Shown here in pieces: positions 54,567-64,000 of a stretch of DNA of 64,000 nt. How positions within the stretch are numbered: position 1 is the first letter of the stretch; each line of letters begins with the position of its first letter. Position numbers and translations under genes: made by a program. The notes under the pieces are model-generated. The model searched no databases and was not told where the DNA came from. It saw only the letters and a program-made list of their open reading frames with translations. Source of the DNA: Austropuccinia psidii (taxonomy: Eukaryota; Basidiomycota; Pucciniomycetes; Pucciniales; Sphaerophragmiaceae); assembly GCA_023105745.1 (NCBI GenBank), contig JALGQZ010000002.1:80741785-80805784 (forward strand). Direction: 5' to 3'.

Positions 54567-54701
54567 CAGGCCCTCTTCCACATATCATGGAATTCTTTGG
54601 CTGTTTGGTGGATATTCAGTAGATTTTTCTTCAGGTGATACACAGGCAGTAGGGGGTTCTACCCTTTTTCTACCAGTGAGGGTGATTTCCCTGGGTGGAA
54701 T

Positions 54702-56185
54702 TGTCACAACCATGGCAATTCACCTCGTTGGATTCCCATATGGCATAACAAGCCACAGTTCTTTTATGGCCAATTGGCCATATCCATCACCAGTGGCCAA
54801 TATGGCCACGTCATCATCTTATGGACCATTTATGGCCATTTGTGTTTTGGGGCCTTCATGGCCCTTCACCTCAATCCAGAACCCATAGCGGCAATTTATG
54901 CCCAAAGGGGTATTTCTGGTCATTTCCTTCAAAACCAGGGGAAATGGCCCAAATGGCTGTTTTTGGCCATTTGGGCTCATAATGAGCATTTGCGCATTTT
55001 TGCACATTTTGCGCATTTTTGCGCATTTGCGCACTTTTTGCGCACTTTTGCGCATTTTTGCGCACTTTGATGCAAAGTGTCCAAAAGACACTTTCCCGCC
55101 TTTTGGGCCAGTTTTTGGCTCAGAACCCAAAAGTGGCCAAAACCCCAAAAGGCCCAGAAACACCATTCCAAGCTCTGAAGCCATTACATCCATCCTTTTC
55201 CCTCTGCCTTTCCATCTCAAGACCTTTGGACGTAATCTTCTTTCCAATCAACCAATATGCCATAAATGATGTTATATATCATTGTGAATCATTTTCCAAC
55301 AGCAATTCAATGGTGGCAATATCAAATGGTCATTTCAACATTCCAACATCTCATCACGTCATCAAGGCACCCAATCATTCAGAGGAATCATCAAGGCTCA
55401 AGAGCAAGTGTTTCAGCATCAAAGACCAATGACGCCATCAAGCAGTCATTGGTTATTCTCATCCAAGTATTCCTTCCAAGGGAATACTTTCAATTCATTC
55501 TCAAGTGTATTCAAGAGGCAGTGCCAAAAAGAAGTTGTCAAGTGTCAAAGCTCCCGTCAATCCATCTTGGAAACCATATTCATTTCAATACAGTCTGGAT
55601 CCATCAAGAACTGTATTTCATTTTCAAGCATGGGAAGTTCATTCAACCCAATTCAATTTCAATATTAGACAGCTGTATCAATTCCCAAAACAATGAATAC
55701 AGCCTCCAGGATCAATACAGATCAGTTTTCAGCCTGAAGAACTCAAGCTCCCAACTTTTCACATATACTGGCTACCCTTTCCACCCTGGGGGGTTTTCCC
55801 CAGTTAATTAATATATTTTGATTTTATTTTATCTTTATTTTCTTTTTATTTTAGTTAAGCAAATACTGATATTATTAAGTCAGTCATTTAGCACCTTTCT
55901 CTTTCTCTTTCTTCGCCTGTCAATGGATATTTGGTGGTCATATCCTTACTAATTCCATTATTCATTTTTGGCAGGTTGAAACAGTGATTAAGGACTTACT
56001 TGGTTGGCTCTTTGGCCATTTGGCTTCCCTTTCCTCTTTTGCATCTCATCTTGTACCTGCATATCTTTTAGAGGAATTCATTCTTATTACTTTTATTCTT
56101 TATCCTTTTGGAGTCTTCCAAGTGAGTTCCCTGATTGCTGAGTGCCAGGCCACTCTTGTATTTCTGTCCAAGAGCCCCTGTGACA
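54702..56185 (+). repeat. 5' LTR of element H (1484 bp)
   Basis: TGTCACAACC to CCCCTGTGACA. Contains a short TTGCGCA array, CAATACAG boxes, ACATATACTGG, the GGGG/CCCC hairpin and AGTTAATTAATATA at 55802-55815, and the GGTGGTCATATCC block near 55933. Confidence 0.93.
54991..55066 (+). repeat. TTGCGCA array in U3 of H 5' LTR (about 7 units)
   Basis: About seven TGCGCA motifs separated by T-rich spacers. The matching region of the 3' LTR has about 25. Confidence 0.85.
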
Positions 56186-56186
56186 T

Positions 56187-56200
56187 TATATTAATTAACT
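56187..56200 (+). other. self-primer binding site of element H
   Basis: TATATTAATTAACT, the exact complement of AGTTAATTAATATA at 55802-55815, one base after the LTR. Confidence 0.75.
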
Positions 56201-56953
56201 CATAATTTCTTTTCATTCTGTTCATTCTTTCTTTATAATTTCATTCACTCATTTCATCAAAATGATGATTCTTTAATTCTTATGAACTTAATGATTCATT
56301 GTCACCTCTCAATTTTCTTTCATTCATTCTTCATTTTGAAAATTGAAAGCTGACCCATTTTTATTTTTGTTATTCTTTTAAAATCTTTTTCAAATCATCA
56401 ATTTTCATTTCATTCATAATTCAGGCGTCATCTTGATTTTCTTTGATTCTCAAATTTTTCATCAAGATATTCAGACATGTTATTCACATCAAGATTCATA
56501 ATTGATTCATTCTTCAAGAATTTTGGTTTTTAAAGAATAATTCACTTGATTTTGATTGATTGATTGATTTGATATATTTGATATTGACCTCAAGAAAATT
56601 GATTGACCTGAAGATTTCATTGATTTTGCTGATTTTTTCACATCAAGAATTTTGACATAAATTGATTTTTCTTCAAGATTTCATTTGATTGATTTATTTT
56701 TGCAAGATTTTGATTTTGATTGATTTGATTGATTGATTTATTGAATTGAAGATCTCATTTGGCTTTGATTCATTCATTTACTTCAAGACATTGATTTGAT
56801 TTGACCTCAAGACTTCATTTGATTTTGATTTATTGACGTACTTGAAGATTTTCATTTTGATTCATTGATTTTCCTCAAGATTTGATTGTTGACTCTTTTC
56901 ACTTCAAGCAAATTTTGATTTTTAATTCATTATTTCATTTTATTCCTGATATC
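56201..56953 (+). repeat. low-complexity leader of element H
   Basis: TTGATT/TCAAGA-rich sequence between primer site and gag; no ORF. Confidence 0.7.
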
Positions 56954-58357
56954 ATGCCTGTTCAACACTCACCTCCGGCAAGACAGACAAGATCTCAGGC
57001 CAGAGCTCAAGCTGTTCTCACTCCAACTCCAAGAGCTCCTCTAGATGGCACCCCAGCAGTTCCTCAACTGAGGACCCAATTAGATAGAGGACCCCGCATG
57101 GAAGGAGCAGCACCATCCAGGAAGGAAGGAAGAGGGCCAAGAAGATGATGTTCATTCTCAGGAGTAGTTGGCGAATTTCCAGGAACTTCAAGGACTATTT
57201 TCAAAGGTCCAGTTGAAGATGGGGAAGAGGAGGAGGAGAATTCTGTGGAAGAGGAAGAGTCTGATGGTACTGAAGGGGTCCCTGCTCCGGTGGAGGCATC
57301 CCAAGGTACTGGAGGGGCAACTCTAGCCCAGTCTAATCAGCCTGTCTCTCATCAGTCTGAACCATCTTTATTGGCCATCATGCAGCAAATGACTCAGATT
57401 ATGGCCAATCTTCAAGCAGCTTCATCTTCTGAAGCATCAAGACCAGCAGCCTTCAAGACTCCATCTATGAAGGCACCGGAATGCTTTGATGGGACTCAGC
57501 CCTTCAAAGTTAGAAGCTTTATTCAGTCTTGTCAATTGATTTTTCATAATGATCCGGCAAACTTCGCTCAAGACAGAAAGAAGGTCCTTTATGCCACTTC
57601 ATTCCTCATTGGCAGGGCTGCAAAATGGATTGAGCCTTATCTTTCCAATCTCACCAATCAAGATTCAAATTACCTTCTCAATTCTTGGCCTTTATTTGAA
57701 TCTCAACTTTTCACTCTATTTGGTGACCCGAATGAAGTCAGCAAAGCAGAAGCTGAGTTGGATTCTTTAAGAATGAAAGAAGGTGGGCATGTATCTTTAT
57801 ACATTGCTGATTTCAGAAGTTTAATCTCAAGAATCGGGGATTGGGGTGAAAGAGCTCTCATCCATCATTTCAGGAAGGGATTGCCATCCAGGATTTTGGA
57901 TCAATTGGCCTCCCATCCTTCAAGAATTGACTCTCTTCAAGACTTAATGGACGTTACCCTGGAACTTGATACCAGGTACCATGAGAGGCAAAATGAAAAG
58001 AGTCATCATCAAGAGAAGAAGCCAGAAGCCTCAAAGTCAAGTTCTTCTCATCCTCAAAATTCTTCAAGCTCGAATCAAAAGAAGAAGAAGAATTTTCAGA
58101 AGAGGGACAAGCCCCATTCTTCTTTGTTGAATAAAGATTTCAAACTCATGAACTCTGAAAAAGAAAGAAGAATCAAGGAGGGTCTTTGTACCTATTGTGG
58201 TGGGAAGCATAGTCTTGAGTCCTGTTTCAAAAGGCCTCAAAACAAGCTTACCCAACCGTCAGGCAAATTTCCCAGCCAGGGAAAAGCCTTAGTGAAGATC
58301 ATGTTGTGTTCAATGGACTTCACACTTTTCCATCCAGAGCACAATTGTGCATTCTGA
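56954..58357 (+). pseudogene. gag: Element H gag pseudogene
   Basis: Starts at the conserved [19 protein letters not shown] at 57146-57148 interrupts it just after GRGPRR, then the same frame is open with the capsid core ([18 protein letters not shown]) and knuckle [13 protein letters not shown]. The normal gag stop TGA is TTA here (58289-58291), so the frame runs on to 58357. This copy therefore has both a premature stop and a lost terminal stop. Confidence 0.87.
58279..58285 (+). other. slippery heptamer GGGAAAA, gag-pol junction of H
   Basis: Same position and context as in B and C, kept although the following gag stop has mutated. Confidence 0.6.
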
Positions 58358-61300
58358 ATACTGGTGTCAAAAATTCTCTTAAATTTTTTGTTTTTTCTTC
58401 TCTCTCTGATATGTTTTACAGTATTCTCATTGATTCTGGTGCTACCAACTCGTTTATTGCAAAGCAGTTTGTTCACAAGTATTCTTTGACCATGTCAGAA
58501 CTGCGGGAGAAGATTCCCCTTATTATTCTTGACTCCTCTGAGTCTCCTTCTTTATTTGTGACTCACCATACTAAATATATGGTTGAGCTCCCTTCCTTCC
58601 CAAGCTTTGAATGGGACTTTTTAGTCATTGATACTCCCAAGGGAGAAGACCTCATATTGGGCTTTGATTTTCTTAATCATTTTTATCCGTTTATTGATTG
58701 GAGGCAAGGATTGATCACCTTTAATTCTGATCATAAGGACTATCATGATCCTTCTATTTCTTTTAGTAATGACTTTTCGTCTGCCAAATCATGTGCAGCT
58801 CTTGTTGGTGATTCTAGAACACCATCATTTCCATCTTCTGTCCATATTCCTTCCCTTAATTGCCATCAGTCATTACTATCATCTAGAGATGAAGTCTTCA
58901 AAGAGATTCAAGATGTTGGAGAAGATAATTCTGTATCTTCACTTCATCTCTTCTTTGGGAATATGGACCTTCCTCCTTCATCTTATCATGACTCCCTGGA
59001 GGAGTTGTGGGATGAAGAGGAAGAGCCAGAAGAAATAGAAACCGTGATGAAGGTTGTTCCTTCTGTTTATCACCAATACTTGGAGGTGTTTTCCAAGGTG
59101 AAATCAGAGAAACTTCCTCCTCACGGCGCCTGTGATCATCATATCGAGCTGGAGGGGTCTCTACCTCCAGTTGGGGTGATCTACTCTTTATAAAACCAAG
59201 AGTCAGATATACTCAGGGCCTACATTTCAGAGAATGTAGAGAAAGGTTTCATCCGGCCAAGCTCCTCTTCTACAGGAGCACCTGTTCTTTTTGTCAAAAA
59301 GAAAGATGGTGGCCTCCGTTTGTGTGTTGATTAACGAAAGCTCAATGCTGTTACTAGGAAGAACAAGTATCCTGTTCCGCCTATGAATCAGCTTCTCACT
59401 GTTTTCAATGGTTCTTCTATCTTCTCCAAGATTGATTTGCGTGGTGCATATAACCTGCTCAGAATCAAGGAAGGTGATGAACATTTGACTTGTTTTAGAA
59501 CCAAATATGGTAGTTATGAGTACTTGGTTATGCCGTTTGGGCTTACCAATGCTCCTGCTTCTTTTCAAAATCTCGTCAATGATATTTTTTATGATCTTCT
59601 TGATGTTTATGTTGTGGTTTATCTGGATGACATTATGGTCTTTTCCAAATCTGAGGAAGAACATGTCACTCATGTGTCCACTGTTCTTTCCAGACTCAGA
59701 GCCAATAACCTGTTTGCTAAGGCATCCAAATGCCTATTTCATGTTTCAAGTGTTGAATATCTTGGTTATGTAGTTTCTTCTGACGGCCTCAAGATGGACG
59801 AAGCAAAAGTCCATCAAATTCTCAATTGGCCACCTCCAAGAAACCTCAAGGCTCTTCAATCATTCCTTGGCTTTGCCAATTTTTACCGCCGTTTCATCAA
59901 TAATTATTCAAAGAAAATTAGTTTACTCACAAGTTTCCTCAAGAAAGATTCCCGTTTTCCCCTCAATGAGGAAGCTCTTAGACAGTTTCATCAACTCAAA
60001 GAGGCATTCACCACTGCTCCAATCCTTTCTCATTTCAATCCTTCTCTACCCACCATTGTAGAGACCAATGCATCAGATTATGCCTTGGGTGCTGTACTGA
60101 GTCAGGTCTCTGACTCAGGAAAACATCCAATTGCATTTGATAGCCGCAAGCTTCTCCCAGCTGAGCTCAATTATGAGATTCATGACAAGGAACTCCTTGG
60201 CATAATCTGGGCTCTCAAGCGCTGGAGAGCTTTCCTTCTTTCAATTTCTTCCCCTTTTGAAGTTCTCACTGATCATTCATCTCTTCAATATTTTATGTCT
60301 TCCAAGATTTCCACTTGCCGTCAAGCCCGCTGGGCTGAATTTTTATCTGAATTCCATTTCTCAATCACTTACCGCCCTGGCCGCTTGGCCACCCTTCCAG
60401 ATGCCTTGTCACATCGGGAGGACGTTTACCCGGAGAGGGGGGAGGATTTCATCAGCAAGAATCCAATGAACTATCAGAAGATACTCAAGAAAGATGAAAT
60501 TCAAGCCTCAAAGTTTTTTGAAGTCAAGGTGGATTCATTTTCAAATTTGCTTGATTCAATTCAGAAGGCAGTGTGGCAAGATTCTCAATATAGAAGTGTC
60601 CTTGACGATTTGGGTAAAGGTAAATCTGTCCAAGATTATTCTCTTGATTCCTCTTCCAAACTTCTCCTTTTCAAAGATCGGGTGGTGGTCCCAAATGACC
60701 CCACAATTCAACTCAATGTACTTCAAAATCGGCATGACTCTCCTCTAGCTGGACACCCTGGCCAAGAGAAGACTCTCAAGCTTGTCAAGCGGGATTTCCA
60801 CTGGTCCGGCATGACTCAATTTATCAAGGATTATGTCTCATCCTGTCAACAGTGTTCAAGAAACAAAAATATTCATCACAAGAAGTTTGGACTCCTCAAG
60901 CCTCTTCCAATTCCAAGTGGTCCTTGGATTTGTCTTTCAATGGATTTCATCACTCAATGACCACTGTCCAATTCCTTTGATTCAATTTTAGTCATAGTGG
61001 ACAGATTCTCAAAAATGGCGGTTTTTATTCCAACAATAGCTTCAATCACTTCATTAGATTTGGCCCATTTATTCATCAAGAATATTTTCTCAAAGCATGG
61101 CCTTCCTTCAAGCATTGTTAGTGATCGAGGTTCTCTTTTTGTTTCTTCCTTTTGGACCAACCTTTGTCAGCAGCTCAAGATTTCAAGAGACTTGTCAACT
61201 GCTTATCATCCAGAAACTGATGGACAGACAGAGAGGGTAAATCAGATACTAGAAAAGTACCTTCGGATGTATTTCAGTTAACATCAAGATGATTGGAACA

Positions 61301-62049
61301 CCTGGCTCCCTCTGGCTGAATTTGCCTACAATAACTCTGAGCACTCTTCAACAAAACAATCACCGTTTTTCACTGTTTATGGAAGAGACCCTCAATTTGA
61401 CTCAGTTCACATCACTCAAGATACTCCTGCTGGAAAGTTATCAACAAAAATCCAATCAGTACAGCAAGATGTCAAGAGAGAACTTGAAGTTGCCATAAAC
61501 AGGTTTAAGATGTAAGCAGATAAAAGTAGAGCAAGTCCACCTGTTTTCAACCCCGGTGACATGGTATGGCTCTCTTCCAAGAACATCAAATCAACCAGAC
61601 CCACCAAAAAGCTGTCTGAAAGATGGCTGGGTCCTTTTCCAATCTTGAAGAAAGTCAGCACTCATGCCTACCACCTCAACCTTCCATCTCAATGGAAATC
61701 CATCCACCCAGTTTTCTATATTTCCCTTTTGGAACCAGTCAAGACGTCAACAATCCCAAATAGGCATCAAGAGCCTCCTCCTCCAATCACCATTGAAGAA
61801 GAAGAGGAATGGGAAGTCTCTCAAATACTGGACTCAAAGCTCAAGAGAGGAAAATTATGGTATCTGGTGAAATGGAAAGGTTTCAGTCAAGACCCAGAAA
61901 GATCCACTTGGGAACCAACCGAAAACCTCAAGAATTGTCCTGAACTTGTCAAAGATTTTCATTCATTATATCCTGACAATCCTGGGCCGAATTCTTCAAA
62001 ATCTTTATTCATTATGGTGCTTGGTGGGGAGAGGAATTACCAAAGGTAA
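58285..62049 (+). pseudogene. pol: Element H pol pseudogene (five stops, no frameshift)
   Basis: One frame with stops at 59191-59193 (TAA), 59332-59334 (TAA, in the RT), 60958-60960 (TGA, after MDFITQ), 61279-61281 (TAA) and 61513-61515 (TAA). Domains: protease LIDSGATNSFIAK, RT with [11 protein letters not shown], RNase H with ETNASDYALG (the usual catalytic-site Asp is Asn), integrase with SDRGSLF and [10 protein letters not shown], chromodomain WEVSQILD to WEPTENL. The normal pol stop is also lost; the frame runs to 62049, past the donor of the first intron-like module. Confidence 0.88.
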
Positions 62050-62416
62050 GTCCCACTCCTGGTATGCACCTTTAGGGGTATTATACTCTTTTTGTTGTAA
62101 GCATCACCTTGGCCACTCTGTGAGCACTTTGCAATTTTGGACACAGATCTTTGGCATGGCTTTCAACTTCATTTCCAATCTTATGGCCATTTTCACTTGG
62201 GCCAATGGGCCATTCACTTTTCAATTCATTTCCAAGATTCCAAATTCAAATTCATTCCTTCAACAGTTTTGTTTTATTTTTATGGCACTGGCGGGAGTGG
62301 TAACTACCAAAAGTAAGTTCCTCTCCTGGTGTGCACTTCCCTGAGGGGTCTACAATCTTGTCAAAACATCACCTTGGCCACTTTGTGAGCACCCGGCATC
62401 AAATTTATCTTTCCAG
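62046..62416 (+). other. two intron-like modules downstream of pol, element H
   Basis: Module 1 is 62046-62146 (101 nt, GTAAGT...GGACACAG). Module 2 is 62313-62416 (104 nt, GTAAGT...CTTTCCAG). Same surrounding blocks as in B, C and E. Confidence 0.6.
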
Positions 62417-62795
62417 GTCCTTGGCCAATTTCAAAATCAGTTCTCAACCTCTGTGATGAAGATTGGAACCTCCTCAAGATTCAATTCATTTTTTCTTTTT
62501 CTTTTTCCTTTTCTTTTCTTATTTTCATTTTCATTCTTTATTTTTATTTTACTTTTATTTTAAATTTTCTTTTATCACGTCAATTATCACGTCAAAAATT
62601 TTCATTCATTTTAAAATTCAATTCAAATCATGAAGCCAATGTCAAAAGAAGATCAAGCAAGTCCTGCGTCAAATGTCAAATTTTTAATATCAGTCTTCAA
62701 ATTTTTTATCTTAATCAATCCTCTTGAATCACTTTCTCAAAATCTTTCCAATAGCCTCAACAGGCTTCACCTTGTATTGGTGCTCAGGAGCTCAC

Positions 62796-64000
62796 CATTC
62801 CAAGGTGGGGGGTACTGTCACAACCATGGCAATTCACCTCCTTGGATTCCCATATGGCATAACAAGCCACAGTTCTTTTATGGCCAATTGGCCATATCCA
62901 TCACCAGTGGCCAATATGGCCACGTCATCATCTTATGGACCATTTATGGCCATTTGTGTTTTGGGGCCTTCATGGCCCTTCACCTCAATCCAGAACCCAT
63001 AGTGGCAATTTATGCCCAAAGGGGTATTTCTGGTCATTTCCTTCAAAACCAGGGGAAATGGCCCAAATGGCTGTTTTTGGCCATTTGGGCTCATAATGCG
63101 CATTTGCGCATTTTTGCGCATTTTGCGCACTTTTTGCGCATTTTGCGCACTTTTGCGCATTTGCGCATATTTGCGCACTTTTGCGCATTTTGCGCATTTT
63201 TGCGCATTTGCGCATTTTGCGCACTTTTGCGCATTTGCGCACTTTTTGCGCATTTTGCGCACTTTTGCGCATTTGCGCATATTTGCGCATTTTTGCGCAC
63301 TTTGCGCATTTGCGCACTTTTGCGCACTTTGACGCAAAGTGTCCAAAAGACACTTTCCCGCCTTTTGGGCCAGTTTTTGGCTCAGAACCCAAAAATGGCC
63401 AAAAACCCCAAAAGGCCCAGAAACACCATTCCAAGCTCTGAAGCCATTACATCCATCCTTTTCCCTCTGCCTTTCCACCTCAAGACCTTTGGACGTAATC
63501 TTCTTGCCAATCAACCAATATGCCATAAATGATGTTATATATCTTTGTGCATCATTTTTCAACAGAAATTCAATGGTGGCAATATCAAATGCTCATTTCA
63601 ACATTCCAACATCTCATCACGTCATCAAGGCACCCAATCATTCAGAGGAATCATCAAGGCTCAAGAGCAAGTGTTTCAGCGTCAAAGACCAATGACGCCA
63701 TCAAGCAGTCATTGGTTATTCTCACTCCAAGTATTCCTTCCAAGGGAATACTGTCAATTCATTCTCAAGTGTATTCAAGAGGCAGTGCCAAAAAGAAGCT
63801 GTCAAGTGTCAAAGCTCCACTCAATCCATCTTGGCAACCATATTCATTTCAATACAGTCTGGATCCATCAAGACCTGTATTTCATTTTCAATCATGGGAA
63901 AATCATTCAACCCAATTCAATTTCAATATTAGCCAGCTGTATCAATTCCCAAAACAATCAATACAGCCTCAAGGATCAATACAGATCAGTTTTCAGCCTG
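62796..64000 (+). repeat. polypurine tract and partial 3' LTR of element H (LTR from 62816)
   Basis: AAGGTGGGGGGTAC precedes TGTCACAACC at 62816. The LTR is cut by the window end after 1185 bp, before its promoter block. Confidence 0.92.
63098..63330 (+). repeat. expanded TTGCGCA array in U3 of H 3' LTR (about 25 units)
   Basis: TTTGCGCA, TTTTGCGCAC and TTTTTGCGCA units in irregular order over about 230 bp, roughly three times the length in the 5' LTR. Confidence 0.9.

Larger units (their letters stand above)
8825..54701 (-). mobile_element. Element J: old Ty3/gypsy element hosting the nested insertions (left boundary uncertain)
   Basis: J survives in pieces: 8825-9345, 30777-32679 and 54580-54701. 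On the minus strand its 3' LTR begins TGTGAGACTG at 32393, just after a polypurine tract (plus-strand pyrimidines and A-run at 32394-32412), and extends left through two tandem units into 8825. The internal part retains the C-terminal chromodomain frame of pol at 32418-32674, and that frame continues at 54580 after the F insertion is removed. G inserted in the LTR part, F and H in the internal part. Right of 54701 J is interrupted by H and not seen again. Confidence 0.6.
54702..64000 (+). mobile_element. Element H: chromovirus, 3' LTR cut by the window end
   Basis: 5' LTR 54702-56185, self-primer site, leader, gag pseudogene, slippery site, pol pseudogene with five stops, two intron-like modules, polypurine tract, and the first 1185 bp of the 3' LTR. 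The left flank is GGAAT (54697-54701); the right copy is outside the window. The LTRs differ noticeably, roughly 2% by eye plus a large repeat-length change, so H is older than C and E. It inserted into J. Confidence 0.92.

Noticed and set aside
63098..63330. CRISPR-like spaced repeat
   Set aside because: Units are short, irregular and without unique spacers, and the setting is a eukaryotic LTR.
62933..63562. Minus ORF rich in Ala-Gln-Lys-Cys repeats
   Set aside because: It is a translation of the TTGCGCA array; open in both strands because the repeat unit lacks stops.

Overview
The window looks like retrotransposon-packed DNA of a rust fungus (Pucciniales). The gag and pol families, especially the gag openings MPVQHSPPA and MKMVHIRNG, resemble what I remember from the myrtle rust Austropuccinia psidii. 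The species call rests on memory, not on a search. I see one ordinary host gene, at 5082-7485. It has two exons and encodes a predicted secreted protein of about 774 residues of unknown function. A decayed coding stretch lies just upstream of it. I see no rRNA, tRNA or bacterial-style features.

Almost everything else is a nest of LTR retrotransposons that can be unpicked by exact target-site duplications (TSDs). 1-1729 is the 3' LTR of Ty3/gypsy element A, which cut a Ty1/copia element (1730-3750, minus). From about 8.8 kb onward the host is an old gypsy element J (minus). Element G (9346-30776, minus) sits in J's LTR. Element E (17842-26984, minus, TSD GGTAT) and a 2-kb solo LTR K (28327-30355, TSD TATCC) both sit in G's 5' LTR. 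Solo LTR F (starts 32680, TSD CTTCC) interrupts the pol end of J. Element B (34141-54566, minus, TSD CAGGC) sits in the last bases of F. Element C (40345-50715, plus, TSD GAAGA) sits at the gag/pol junction of B. Element H (54702 to beyond the window, plus) sits in J further on.

A, B, C, E, F and H are related chromoviruses: gag with a short zinc knuckle, then protease, reverse transcriptase, RNase H, integrase and chromodomain. They share features that work together. (1) The LTR carries AGTTAATTAA next to a CTGGGG/CCCCAG hairpin. The bases after the 5' LTR are its exact complement over 14 nt, and the pair co-varies between elements, which points to self-primed reverse transcription as in Tf1/sushi elements. 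(2) pol lies in the -1 frame of gag behind a GGGAAAA/GGGAAAG slippery heptamer. (3) Two intron-like modules of 101-105 nt, each with a GTAAGT donor, follow pol in all four coding elements.

Element C is the youngest: its LTRs differ at 3 of 769 sites by eye. It also carries an intact, intron-containing antisense gene of about 396 residues with a perfect Zn(II)2Cys6 cysteine pattern. About 350 bp upstream of that gene's start is a dense array of CGG/CCG triplets, the kind of site this protein class binds. The same kind of triplet cluster sits in the U3 of the A and B LTRs. This possible element-encoded regulator with matching sites is the most novel feature I see.
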